From positions 1 to 44,829 of the forward strand of contig JACQIX010000023.1 of NCBI GenBank assembly GCA_016198275.1: 44,829 bases of DNA, read 5' to 3'. The stretch comes from Candidatus Daviesbacteria bacterium (GTDB taxonomy: Bacteria; Patescibacteriota; Microgenomatia; Daviesbacterales; UBA10151). The notes below the pieces were generated by a model. It was not told the DNA's origin and did no database searches. It worked only from the letters and a program-made list of their open reading frames with translations. Below, piece after piece: positions 23,152-30,857 of this stretch; the stretch's first letter is position 1, and each line of letters starts with the position of its first letter. The position numbers and the translations under genes were made by a program.

Positions 23152-25047
23152 TTAGGCATTTAGCCAATCCTCAGCATCATGTATACTAACATCATCATCA
23201 AAACTATCAGCGTCTTTAAAATTAGTATTACTTAGGATAAGCGCTTGTGGGATATCAGACAAAAAGCGTGAGATTAAATTATTGGATCTGGTACCAAAAT
23301 ACAATCTTTGTCTGGTATAAGTTAGAAAAAGTTTATTTTTGGCCCTGGTGATTCCCACATACATCAGTCTTCTTTCTTCTTCCAACTCATTAATATCCAG
23401 CATGCTTCTGGAGTGAGGGAACAAGCCTTCCTCCATACCCACTATGAAAACTGTGGAAAATTCCAGTCCCTTGGCACTATGCAGAGTCATTAAAGTGACA
23501 GTCTCTTGTTGGTTACTTGTAGCCTGCTTTTGGTTGGGGATATAACCGTTTTCTACTAAAGCCACATTTTCCAAAAAGCCTATTAAATTGGGAAATTCCT
23601 CAGCTACAGACCTTAATTCCTTAACATTTTCTATCTTGCCTTTACCCTCATCTGTCCCGTTGTCTAAGTACGCAAGATAGCCGGTTTTTTGTAGTATCAG
23701 ATCCAGTAACCCCAAAGTGGGATACTGATCTAAATTAGCAGAAATTTCTTGGTAAACTTGTTTAAGTTTCCCTAATCTGCCTTTGCCAATTTTTTCAGCT
23801 CTTTTTAAAGAGACAGAATCTGTCGGATTTTGCAATAATCTCAAATAAGATAGGACATCTTTAATTTCTTTTCTTTCATAAAAACTTACCCCTCCGACTA
23901 ACCTATAAGGCAGACCACTTTTTAAAAATTGCTCTTCTAAGGCACGGGATTGGGCATTAGTCCGATAAAGAATAGCAAAATCAGAAAGACGGCCAGCTAT
24001 TTTTGAAATTATAACCTTAATCTGATCAATTATAAAAAGAGCTTCTTCTGTTTCATTTCTTAGTTGCACCACTTCTATTTTTTCCCCTGTGTCTTGATCT
24101 GTCCAGAGTTTCAAGATGGGGTGGGAGCGGTTTTTGGAAATAACTGCATGCGCTGCATCCAAGATATTTTGGGTTGATCGGTAGTTTTGCTCCAGGTTAA
24201 AAATTTTAACATTGGGATAATCTTTCTCAAAATTGACAATGTTTCTAAAATCAGCTCCCCTGAATGAGTAGATACTCTGCGAAGCGTCTCCCACCACACA
24301 AATATTTTTATGCCTGTTGGACAAATATTTAGAAATTAAATACTGGGCAGGGTTGGTATCTTGATATTCATCAATTAAAATATATTTAAATTGAATTTGA
24401 TAATGGGTTAAAATAGAGGTTTCAGTTTGAAAAAGCTGAATGGTTTTTAAAAGCAGGTCATCAAAGTCCAAAGCACTATTTTTATCTAAAATTTTTTGAT
24501 ATTCCAAATAAATTTTAGCCACAGTTTCTTGGTAGTAGCCTCTGGCATATTTTGGGTATTCCAAGGAAGAAATTAACTCATTTTTAGCAGAAGAGATGGT
24601 GGCCCTAACACCATAGGGGGATGTTTTTTGGGTGGGGATATTCAAATTTCCCATAGCTTCTTTAATAGCATCCAAAGCATCTGATTCATTATAAATGGCA
24701 AAGCCAGGGGGAAGCCCCAAAACTTTGCCCTCTTTTCTTAAAATTTTGGCGCAAAAGGAGTGAAAAGTACCCATGATAGGAATAGTTGGTAGTTCGTAGT
24801 TGGTAGTTCGTAGTAAGTTTTTAATTCTTTCAATCATCTCATGGCTGGCTTTATTGGTAAAGGTTAAACAAAGGATATTTTCTGGGGGAATTTTTTTCTC
24901 AGAAATTAAGTATGCTACCCGGTATGTTAAAACTCTGGTCTTACCGGAACCTGCTCCGGCTAAAATTAAAATCGGGCCTTCGGTTACTTGGACAGCTTTT
25001 TGTTGGATAGGGTTTAGATCATCTAGAAGGCTGGAAGTATCGGACAT
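23152..25047 (-). CDS. uvrD: UvrD/PcrA-type superfamily 1 DNA helicase
   Basis: 631 residues from the ATG at 25047 (MSDTSSLLDDL). The frame is open for 47 more codons, but a full promoter with its -10 box 7 nt before this ATG lies there. Motifs: I AGAGSGKT (about 31-38), Ia LTFTNKA, II DEYQDTNPAQ (about 225), III GDASQSIYSFRGAD, IV NYRST, V TLHSAKGLEF, VI RRLMYVGITRAK. It unwinds DNA 3' to 5' in excision repair and replication. A 14-nt tandem repeat (24784-24811) encodes LLRTTNYELPT before the GTFHSFC motif, probably an in-frame insertion. Confidence 0.94.
   Translation of the reverse strand: MSDTSSLLDDLNPIQQKAVQVTEGPILILAGAGSGKTRVLTYRVAYLISEKKIPPENILCLTFTNKASHEMIERIKNLLRTTNYELPTIPIMGTFHSFCAKILRKEGKVLGLPPGFAIYNESDALDAIKEAMGNLNIPTQKTSPYGVRATISSAKNELISSLEYPKYARGYYQETVAKIYLEYQKILDKNSALDFDDLLLKTIQLFQTETSILTHYQIQFKYILIDEYQDTNPAQYLISKYLSNRHKNICVVGDASQSIYSFRGADFRNIVNFEKDYPNVKIFNLEQNYRSTQNILDAAHAVISKNRSHPILKLWTDQDTGEKIEVVQLRNETEEALFIIDQIKVIISKIAGRLSDFAILYRTNAQSRALEEQFLKSGLPYRLVGGVSFYERKEIKDVLSYLRLLQNPTDSVSLKRAEKIGKGRLGKLKQVYQEISANLDQYPTLGLLDLILQKTGYLAYLDNGTDEGKGKIENVKELRSVAEEFPNLIGFLENVALVENGYIPNQKQATSNQQETVTLMTLHSAKGLEFSTVFIVGMEEGLFPHSRSMLDINELEEERRLMYVGITRAKNKLFLTYTRQRLYFGTRSNNLISRFLSDIPQALILSNTNFKDADSFDDDVSIHDAEDWLNA
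24784..24811. repeat. In-frame 14-nt tandem repeat inside uvrD
   Basis: AGTTGGTAGTTCGT exactly twice. On the coding strand it gives RTTNYELPT, much like the TTNYLLPTTN of tatD, which comes from a related simple repeat. Confidence 0.8.
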
Positions 25048-25054
25048 GGTGGAT

Positions 25055-25083
25055 AGTTTAGCATTAAAGAGTTTAATTGACAA
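25055..25083 (-). promoter_or_regulatory. uvrD promoter, leaderless type
   Basis: TTGTCA (25078-25083), 17-nt spacer, extended -10 TGcTAAACT (TAAACT 25055-25060), and 7 nt to the ATG at 25047. Confidence 0.75.
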
Positions 25084-25158
25084 AAACTTTATTGTTTCAT
25101 AAAATACCCAGCAGCTTGCTGAATGGTAACCAAACGAAACAAGAACTTTCGCTTGCGA

Positions 25159-25182
25159 TACCTCGCATCTTGATGCGAGGTA
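25159..25182. repeat. Perfect hairpin between uvrD and the thioredoxin gene
   Basis: TACCTCGCATC and its exact complement GATGCGAGGTA around a TT loop: 11 bp. Flanking GAACT (25144-25148) and AGTTC (25182-25186) are also complementary. It lies upstream of both divergent promoters and is not followed by a T-run, so it is more like a dispersed palindromic element than a terminator. Confidence 0.7.
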
Positions 25183-25214
25183 GTTCATTACTACTTCTCA
25201 AAAAAATTATTTAG

Positions 25215-25223
25215 TGGTATTAT
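25215..25223 (+). promoter_or_regulatory. Extended -10 promoter of the thioredoxin operon
   Basis: TGgTATTAT with a possible -35 TTCTCA 17 nt upstream (25195-25200), and 9 nt to the ATG at 25233. Confidence 0.65.
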
Positions 25224-25232
25224 CTTTCTACT

Positions 25233-25493
25233 ATGTCAGTGAAACTATTAGACTTCTGGGCGGTTTGGTGCGCTCCATGCAGAATTATGAATCCGATTAT
25301 TGAAGAGCTGGAAAAAGAATTAGCCGGTAAAATAGAGGTTGTGAAGATAAATGTGGATGAAAAACCGGAAGAGGCTTCCAAATATGGGGTAATGAGCATT
25401 CCTACTTATGTAATTGAAAAAGACGGTAAGGAAGTTGACAGAAAAATCGGCGTTACAGCTAAGGCTGACTTGCTAAAATTACTCCAAAGTTGA
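25233..25493 (+). CDS. trxA: Thioredoxin
   Basis: 86 residues, short but complete thioredoxin fold. Active site WCAPC (about 12-16), the cis-Pro in MSIPTY (about 55-60), and the final amphipathic helix. It reduces protein disulfides in the cytoplasm. The stop overlaps the TTG start of the next gene (TTGA), which argues for coupling. It heads an operon with ATL, tpiA, LCP and holA, and has a leaderless-type promoter. Confidence 0.92.
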   Translation: MSVKLLDFWAVWCAPCRIMNPIIEELEKELAGKIEVVKINVDEKPEEASKYGVMSIPTYVIEKDGKEVDRKIGVTAKADLLKLLQS

Positions 25494-25789
25494 ATTTCAA
25501 AGATAGAGTGATTCAAATTATCGGAAAAATTCCTTATGGTCGGGTGACCACTTATGGGACTGTGGCAACCTTGGCCAATGTTCCCAGGGGAGCAAGATTA
25601 GTAGGAGGGGTGCTTCATTTTAATATTGAAGTTGCACCATGGCACAGAGTGATTAACAGGCATGGTTTTATCTCTACCAAATGTTTGGATCACCCCAAAG
25701 CTTTACAAAAAGCCCTTTTGGAACAAGAGGGAATAGAAGTATCAGATGATTTCATGGTAAACTTGGATAAATATGGGTGGTATGGATAA
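25490..25789 (+). CDS. Alkyltransferase-like (ATL) protein
   Basis: 99 residues, TTG start overlapping the thioredoxin stop. The MGMT C-terminal DNA-binding fold is seen in IPYGRVTTYGTVATLANVP and the active-site segment is APWHRVINRHG: the alkyl-acceptor Cys of PCHR is replaced by Trp. This is the signature of ATL proteins, which bind and flip O6-alkylguanine and pass the lesion to nucleotide excision repair without removing the alkyl group. Its 3' end overlaps tpiA. Confidence 0.88.
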   Translation: MNFKDRVIQIIGKIPYGRVTTYGTVATLANVPRGARLVGGVLHFNIEVAPWHRVINRHGFISTKCLDHPKALQKALLEQEGIEVSDDFMVNLDKYGWYG

Positions 25790-26477
25790 AAATATTTGGG
25801 TGATAGCAAATTGGAAAAGTAACAAAACTATAGCAGAGGCATTAGATTGGGTGTCCAAAGTGGGATCATATATTCCTAAAAAGGAAAACTTTAAGGTAGT
25901 AGTTTGTCCCACCTATAGTTGTATATCAGAAGTTAAAAAAGCCATCAAAGTAGGCAATTTTCCTCTACTGGTGGGAGCACAAGATTTATCACCGTTTAAA
26001 GCGGGAGCTTATACAGGTGAAGAATCAGCTGTTTTATTAAAAGACTTGATCGAGTTTTCTATATTAGGTCACTCGGAAAGACGGAAAAATTTTGGCGAGA
26101 CCGATGAAATGGTAGCCCAGAAAGTTCAACAGGCGTTAGCAAATAATATTATTGCGTTGGTATGCGTTCAAGGAGAGGAAACTTTAATACCAGAGCAGTG
26201 TAGCCTAATAGCTTATGAGCCAATTTGGGCAATCAGTACTGGTTTGACCAATACTCCGGGAGCAGGTAAAGCTGACAATCCGGAAAATGCAGAAATTGTG
26301 GCCAAATTTTTTAAGCAAAAATATGGAAATAATCTGGAAGTGATTTATGGTGGTAGTGTCAGCTCCGCAAATGCCAAGGGTTTTGTAAGTCAACCAAACA
26401 TTAATGGTATCTTAATCGGTAATGCTTCTTTAGACCCCGGGGAATTTATCGCAATCTGCAAGTCATGTTTGGAGTAA
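25782..26477 (+). CDS. tpiA: Triosephosphate isomerase
   Basis: 231 residues from the ATG at 25782 (MDKNIWVIANWKSNK); an ATG 9 nt earlier in the same frame is possible. Active-site residues are seen: NWKSNK (Lys, about 14), ILGHSERR (His, about 91), and AYEPIWAISTG (Glu, about 151), with YGGSVSSANA for phosphate binding. It interconverts DHAP and G3P. It is about 20 residues shorter than usual. The start overlaps the ATL stop. Confidence 0.93.
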   Translation: MDKNIWVIANWKSNKTIAEALDWVSKVGSYIPKKENFKVVVCPTYSCISEVKKAIKVGNFPLLVGAQDLSPFKAGAYTGEESAVLLKDLIEFSILGHSERRKNFGETDEMVAQKVQQALANNIIALVCVQGEETLIPEQCSLIAYEPIWAISTGLTNTPGAGKADNPENAEIVAKFFKQKYGNNLEVIYGGSVSSANAKGFVSQPNINGILIGNASLDPGEFIAICKSCLE

Positions 26478-26484
26478 AGAATAA

Positions 26485-27729
26485 GTGGAACAATTAAGAC
26501 GTCTTGATTTAGGCAAAGATAAAAAAAATCAATCACTGAAGACCAGAAAAGTTAAAAAGACTATCAAAGGATTAGCACCTTTTGTTGTAATAATCGTTGT
26601 TTTAACTTCGTTGGCTATTTTTTTGACCACTTTATCCGGTTCAAATTCTTACGTTAGTTATATTTTCTCCGGCACTGGTTTAAAATCAACAGATAATCGG
26701 GTTAATGTACTGCTTTTAGGCATTGCCGGCGGATTACATGATGGAGCAAATTTAACAGATACAATCATGGTTGCTTCATATAATCTGAAAACCAATCAGC
26801 TTTTTCTTTTTTCCATTCCTAGAGATCTTTGGTTACCCTCCTTAAAAAGTAAAGCCAATGCTGTTTATGAAATTGGTTCTTCTCAAAATAATGGCTTAGG
26901 ACTGTCTAAAACTGTGATGGGTAATATTTTGGGCATACCGGTTCATTATGCCTTAAGAGTTGATTTTAGGGGTTTTGTAAAAGCTTTAGATGTAATAGAC
27001 GGGATAGATGTTTTGGTGGAAAAATCCTTTGACGATTACCAATATCCAATCCAGGGTAAGGAAGGTGACTTATGCGGTTTTGAGGAAAAAGAGATTGATT
27101 TTGATCAAGATCAGGCCAAGAAGCTTAACATTGAGCCGGGTAAAAGAAAAGTACTGATTGCACCTGATGGGAACATTGCCACTGATTCTGCCGAAGAAGA
27201 CAAAGGCATTAAATATTTTAGCTGCAGGTATGAACATATTAGTTTTGATGGTGGTAAAACCCATATGAGCGGAGAGATAGCTTTGGCCTTTGTCCGTTCG
27301 CGTCACGGAACCAATGGTGAAGGGTCGGATTTTGCCCGTTCAAAAAGACAACAAAAGGTTTTGGAGGCAGTCAGAAACAAAATATTATCTTTAAAAACCT
27401 TGGCAAACCCGCAAAGGATAGGGGATTTAGTGAAAACCTTTGGTAAAAGTATTGATACTGATATTGCTGTCAAAGATGCGCTTGAGTTTTATAAGTTGTC
27501 CGGCAAGTTAGATAAAGCTTATAATTTTGTGATAGATGATTCTTTGAAAAAAGGTCTGCCGGACGGGAGAACTTCTTTGCTGATTCGACCTCGATCTGCA
27601 GATTATGGAGGAGCTTATGTTTTAGTATCTCAAGATGATGACTTTTCTATTATTCATGGATATGTTAGGAAAATACTGACAGGGGAGGTAAAATTGGATG
27701 AAGCCACTGCTGCTGCACGGCCCCGCTAA
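26485..27729 (+). CDS. LytR-CpsA-Psr (LCP) family cell-wall polymer transferase
   Basis: 414 residues, GTG start 7 nt after tpiA. A basic cytoplasmic tail, one membrane helix (about 32-52), then the LCP domain: NVLLLGIAG..LTDTIMVAS (about 74-94), FSIPRDLW (Arg/Asp), VDFRGFVKALDVIDGIDV and the late ALAFVRSRHGTN.GSDFARSKRQQKVL. LCP enzymes move glycans from undecaprenyl-phosphate carriers to peptidoglycan or proteins outside the membrane. This fits the polysaccharide operon at 2.3-6.4 kb. It overlaps holA by 32 nt. Confidence 0.92.
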   Translation: MEQLRRLDLGKDKKNQSLKTRKVKKTIKGLAPFVVIIVVLTSLAIFLTTLSGSNSYVSYIFSGTGLKSTDNRVNVLLLGIAGGLHDGANLTDTIMVASYNLKTNQLFLFSIPRDLWLPSLKSKANAVYEIGSSQNNGLGLSKTVMGNILGIPVHYALRVDFRGFVKALDVIDGIDVLVEKSFDDYQYPIQGKEGDLCGFEEKEIDFDQDQAKKLNIEPGKRKVLIAPDGNIATDSAEEDKGIKYFSCRYEHISFDGGKTHMSGEIALAFVRSRHGTNGEGSDFARSKRQQKVLEAVRNKILSLKTLANPQRIGDLVKTFGKSIDTDIAVKDALEFYKLSGKLDKAYNFVIDDSLKKGLPDGRTSLLIRPRSADYGGAYVLVSQDDDFSIIHGYVRKILTGEVKLDEATAAARPR

Positions 27730-28360
27730 AATTTCTTCTAGAAAGAAGCTAATAGAGTTAAAGCAAAAATTTGATACAAATAATGTGGTGGTTTTTGAGG
27801 AAGGATTTGATTTACAAGCAGTACTGGGTACCATGGCAACACCTTCTCTTCTGTCTCAGAAGCAATTGATTATCTTGGAAAATCCTTCAGAAGATTTATC
27901 TAACTTTCCACTATCAACTTTTCATGATCAACTAGTTTTATGGTTTGATCATTCAGTCAATGAGAAAAGACCAATAATAGAATGGTTTAAAAAAAATGGC
28001 CAGATCCTCTTTTTCCCAGAAAATAAAGAAGTGTCTGTATTTCCCTTTTTAGATTCTTTGGCTGCAGGTGATAAAAAAGCCTACCTTATGGCACAAAAAT
28101 TAAAGGATGAAGGTTTTGATATTTTTTATTTTATTATCATGACCTTTTACTTACTGAGAAATTTAGTAGTCACTCCCAAAAATGCTCCACAGTTTGTCGC
28201 TGGTAAACTGCAAAGACAAAGACAAAAATTCCCTCTTGAGAGAATAAAAAGACTTTATCATGATGTTTTATGGTTAGATTTTAAGATTAAATCAGGATTA
28301 CTGGAAAAAGAGCAGGCAGAATTTTTACTAATTAACAAATTCATACAAAATGAGCCTTAA
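27698..28360 (+). CDS. holA: DNA polymerase III delta subunit-like clamp loader protein
   Basis: 220 residues. The ATG lies inside the end of the LCP gene, with AGGGGAGGT 8 nt upstream as a good ribosome site. Features are LLLHGPAKISSRKKLIELKQKF, a middle block with QKQLIILENPSED, and a C-terminal helical domain ending LLEKEQAEFLLINKFI, as in the delta family (HolA) of the clamp loader. It is about 100 residues shorter than typical delta and lacks an obvious Walker A. The assignment rests on overall pattern, so moderate. Confidence 0.65.
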   Translation: MKPLLLHGPAKISSRKKLIELKQKFDTNNVVVFEEGFDLQAVLGTMATPSLLSQKQLIILENPSEDLSNFPLSTFHDQLVLWFDHSVNEKRPIIEWFKKNGQILFFPENKEVSVFPFLDSLAAGDKKAYLMAQKLKDEGFDIFYFIIMTFYLLRNLVVTPKNAPQFVAGKLQRQRQKFPLERIKRLYHDVLWLDFKIKSGLLEKEQAEFLLINKFIQNEP

Positions 28361-28422
28361 AAGTTACAGTATTTGTTACTAAAAAAGTTGACATTTATCT
28401 GTATTTATGACAGTATCATTAT

Positions 28423-28691
28423 ATGAATATTAACCCCGCTAGCATTATTCCTATTACTAAAGCCCGTGGTAAATTGGGTGATTTGGCAGAAACAGTAAGA
28501 GGAGAAAGTTATGTTTTTAACAAAAGGAGGTAATCCCAAAGCTGCTTTGGTGGATATCACCTATTTGACAAAACTGCAAAAGATAGTTCGCGGTATCTAT
28601 CAAAACTTTTATTGATCCCCGCCTCTTAAAATATACTAGGGAGTTTAGTGACCAAGAAATTGAAGACTGGTTAAGAGAAGATGCTCTCTAG
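28423..28691 (+). pseudogene. Phd/YefM-type antitoxin gene broken by three indels
   Basis: The intact start MNINPASIIPITKARGKLGD runs into a stop at 28531. The product continues in other frames as TKGGNPKAALVDITYL, then SSRYLSKLF and IDPRLLKYTREF up to EDWLREDAL, ending 1 nt before the PIN gene. Three single-base changes, each in a run of T or A (28514-28518 one T too many, 28578-28581 one A short, 28607-28610 one T short), would restore one 90-residue antitoxin. It may be real decay or sequencing error. TTGACA lies at 28388-28393. Confidence 0.8.
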
Positions 28692-29105
28692 ATGAAAACA
28701 GTGTTTGTTGACTCAAGCGTACTTCTCTCTGCTGTTAATTCTCCGATAGGTGGCTCTACTAAACTTTTTACTTTAACCAAAATTTCATTGATAACTTCAA
28801 GAGTAATTTTAACTGAAACCGAAAGAAATATTCGAGCCAAACTTGAAAGTTACCATCTGGAAAGATTCTTTAAGCTTGTTGGTAAGATGACAATTGCTGA
28901 TCATTTGTCAAAGGAGCAGTTAATTAAAAAAGCTAAAAAGATAATAGCAGAAAAAGATGCGGTAATTTTAGCAGAAGCAAAAGAGGCAGCAGTTGATTTT
29001 TTAATCACTCTTGATAAAAAGCATTTTTTAACTGATCAAGTAAGTAATTTTTTAAAACCCAAAAAGGTTTTAATCCCCAAAATGTTACTAAACAAGGATT
29101 ATTAA
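28692..29105 (+). CDS. PIN-domain ribonuclease toxin
   Basis: 137 residues, intact. Acidic active-site residues are D7 (FVDSSVLL), E42 or E44 (TETERN), D89 (EKDAVIL) and D108 (LITLDKKHF), the usual PIN set. PIN toxins of VapC-like pairs cut RNA. It starts directly after the broken antitoxin frame. An intact toxin with a broken antitoxin would be unusual, so the indels next door need checking. Confidence 0.85.
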   Translation: MKTVFVDSSVLLSAVNSPIGGSTKLFTLTKISLITSRVILTETERNIRAKLESYHLERFFKLVGKMTIADHLSKEQLIKKAKKIIAEKDAVILAEAKEAAVDFLITLDKKHFLTDQVSNFLKPKKVLIPKMLLNKDY

Positions 29106-29143
29106 AAAACTAAACATAATTTGAGGTTTTTTTAAGTCCGAAT

Positions 29144-30082
29144 TCATTGTGAACCTAAACTTTTCAGTTTTTGGGACATTAAATTTAGGTCTTTTTGGTT
29201 AACTTCCCCATCTTCATTTAAGTCCGCTTTTTGATTTTTAGGATTTTTGCCCAGGTTTTGTAAAATAATGGAATTATCGGCAGCATTAATTTTTCCATCG
29301 CCGTTTAAGTCATAAATAGTTAGGTCATTTTTGATAAAACTGGATGAAGGAGTTTCCTCTTCAGCAGTCAGGTCAATATTTTGGCCTATCTTGAAAGGAG
29401 GAAGAGGTTTGGAAGATAGTTTTAATTTAAAAAGAAGAGTAGCTTCTCCTTTACTGGAAACAATAGTCAGTTTGGCAACTAATCCTTCTGTCAATGGGTA
29501 GATACCAGATAAATCTTCTTTTCTGATTTGTGATAAAGGGATTAAGAAATTACCAGAAGAAATTTTGGCAGATTGGGTGACAGCTGACGGGATAGATAAA
29601 TAGGCAATACCGTCACCTAAAGGTGTGTCTCCATCTAATACTGAACCGATGATCGGGTTAAATCCTGCTTTGTCCTGGATAGGAGAAGCAGTGGTAAAAT
29701 TAAAAGTAGCTGAGGGTATTTTTCCGGAAATGATTTTAAATTGGTAGGTGGTTTTAGGAAGGAGGTTTTTAATGCTGATATAGTGAGTTGAACGAGGTTT
29801 TGGCGTATTTGTATCTCTATCGTCTAAAGCTGTTTGTTCGGTGGGGTTATTTTGACCAAAGGTGATAAAAGATAATGCCTCAGTGTTAGTTTGAAAAGAG
29901 ATTACCAGCCAATCATCGCTGATGTTGGTAAAAGCTATATTTTGAGGAGTGAAGTCTGGGGCGGCTTTAGAAAGAAATGCCTGCTCCCGCAAAACTATAT
30001 AAACACCAGTAGCAATGCCGACAAAAATTATCCCCAGTCCTAATAAAGTTGGTATTTTAAATTTGTTGAAAAAATCTTTCAT
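29144..30082 (-). CDS. Anchored surface protein with FN3-like and dockerin-type repeats
   Basis: 312 residues. Membrane anchor about 12-31, then a fibronectin-III/PapD-like part (about 40-130; TPQNIAFTNISDDWLVISF...STHYISIKNLLPKTTYQFKI), a beta region, and a C-terminal dockerin type I pair (about 252-308): DLNGDGKINAADN and DLNEDGEVNQKDL, both with Ca-binding DxNxDG loops. The start overlaps the stop of the 58-residue gene by 4 nt, making it the last gene of the pilN-pilO operon. This suggests a role at the pilus or cell surface. Confidence 0.82.
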   Translation of the reverse strand: MKDFFNKFKIPTLLGLGIIFVGIATGVYIVLREQAFLSKAAPDFTPQNIAFTNISDDWLVISFQTNTEALSFITFGQNNPTEQTALDDRDTNTPKPRSTHYISIKNLLPKTTYQFKIISGKIPSATFNFTTASPIQDKAGFNPIIGSVLDGDTPLGDGIAYLSIPSAVTQSAKISSGNFLIPLSQIRKEDLSGIYPLTEGLVAKLTIVSSKGEATLLFKLKLSSKPLPPFKIGQNIDLTAEEETPSSSFIKNDLTIYDLNGDGKINAADNSIILQNLGKNPKNQKADLNEDGEVNQKDLNLMSQKLKSLGSQ

Positions 30083-30255
30083 GGCTGGGACTCAACTTCT
30101 TGAGTATTAAAATCGGGGCTGATTGGTTCGATTACTTCTTGTAGTTTGGTAGGTATCTCTACTTGTGAGCGGGCATGCAGTATATCAAATATCACCCAAG
30201 CGCAAATTGTGATAAAAGTAAAGATAGCGGCAATCAACCATTCTTTTTTCGTCAT
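30079..30255 (-). CDS. 58-residue single-pass membrane protein in the pilus operon
   Basis: ATG at 30255 overlaps the pilO stop (ATGA) and its TGA overlaps the ATG of the dockerin gene (ATGA). It begins MTKKEWLIAAIFTFITICAW: a short basic N-terminus, one helix (about 6-25), and an acidic Pro/Glu-rich tail. The double overlap and sensible topology argue for a real gene. PilP-like lipoproteins are absent here; this could be a small partner of PilN/PilO, but the sequence gives no direct proof. Confidence 0.7.
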   Translation of the reverse strand: MTKKEWLIAAIFTFITICAWVIFDILHARSQVEIPTKLQEVIEPISPDFNTQEVESQP

Positions 30256-30857
30256 TTAAGAAAGTAGGCCTTTCCGGATAAGGACATAATTAATCCTGAA
30301 CCCTCGCTTGCTTTAGACAAAGATAAGTTGTCTACGGAAATTAACCTACTACTTGTTTTCAACTCCTGCAAGAGGGCAAATAATTTTTGATAAGTACCCT
30401 CCACATTGAAAGTAAAAGAGATTTCTGAAAGACTGCCAACCTTGGCTTCATTTTTAATGTCTATGGTCAATGGTTGGATTTGCAGTGCTGAGATGGAGGC
30501 TTCGTGTATTTTGGCTGTTTGTTCCAATGTTTGGGTTACTGATTGTAAACTGACTGTATCGGGAATGGCCTCAGATATTCTATCCTTAATATCTTGATCC
30601 AAATTCTCGTAATTTTTTTTACCTTGCGATAGGTTGTTTGCTTTTTGGGTAACTTTTTGCAACACTTCATTTGAATCAGCTAATTTTTTTTGCAATACCA
30701 GAATTGTTTCAACAGTGGGTTTGATTGCAAAAATGATAAAGATGGCAGTTACTAGCAGGGTGAATATGGTTGGTCCATAATTTCTGACAATAGGAAGACG
30801 GGTAACTGGTTTAACATAGCTAAAATAACTTGAATATAAAAAAGAATTTTTTTTCAT
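30252..30857 (-). CDS. pilO: Type IV pilus inner-membrane assembly protein PilO
   Basis: 201 residues. A short cytoplasmic part, a membrane helix (about 30-48), then a coiled coil (VLQKKLADSNEVLQKVTQKA) and a ferredoxin-like domain ending LISVDNLSLSKAS.. AYFLK. This is the PilO layout. With PilN it forms the periplasm-facing alignment complex linking the cytoplasmic motor to the pilus. It overlaps pilN by 4 nt and the 58-residue gene by 4 nt. Confidence 0.8.
   Translation of the reverse strand: MKKNSFLYSSYFSYVKPVTRLPIVRNYGPTIFTLLVTAIFIIFAIKPTVETILVLQKKLADSNEVLQKVTQKANNLSQGKKNYENLDQDIKDRISEAIPDTVSLQSVTQTLEQTAKIHEASISALQIQPLTIDIKNEAKVGSLSEISFTFNVEGTYQKLFALLQELKTSSRLISVDNLSLSKASEGSGLIMSLSGKAYFLK

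Noticed and set aside
25160-25181. The ACCTCGCATC hairpin as a terminator of uvrD or trxA.
   Set aside because: It lies upstream of both divergent genes, so no transcript from either would end there, and no T-run follows.
25048-25188. A longer uvrD start 47 codons upstream.
   Set aside because: The extra segment contains a complete promoter (TTGTCA, 17 nt, TAAACT) and encodes residues unlike the family N-terminus.
28388-28422. A full promoter for the antitoxin gene built on the TTGACA at 28388.
   Set aside because: No -10 box is found at 16-18 nt; the nearest (TATCAT, 28414-28419) is 20 nt away, so only the TTGACA was noted.
28423-28691. Programmed frameshifting in the antitoxin gene.
   Set aside because: It would need one +1 and two -1 shifts within about 100 nt, and the sites lack a convincing slippery heptamer with a following structure. 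Decay or sequence error is simpler.
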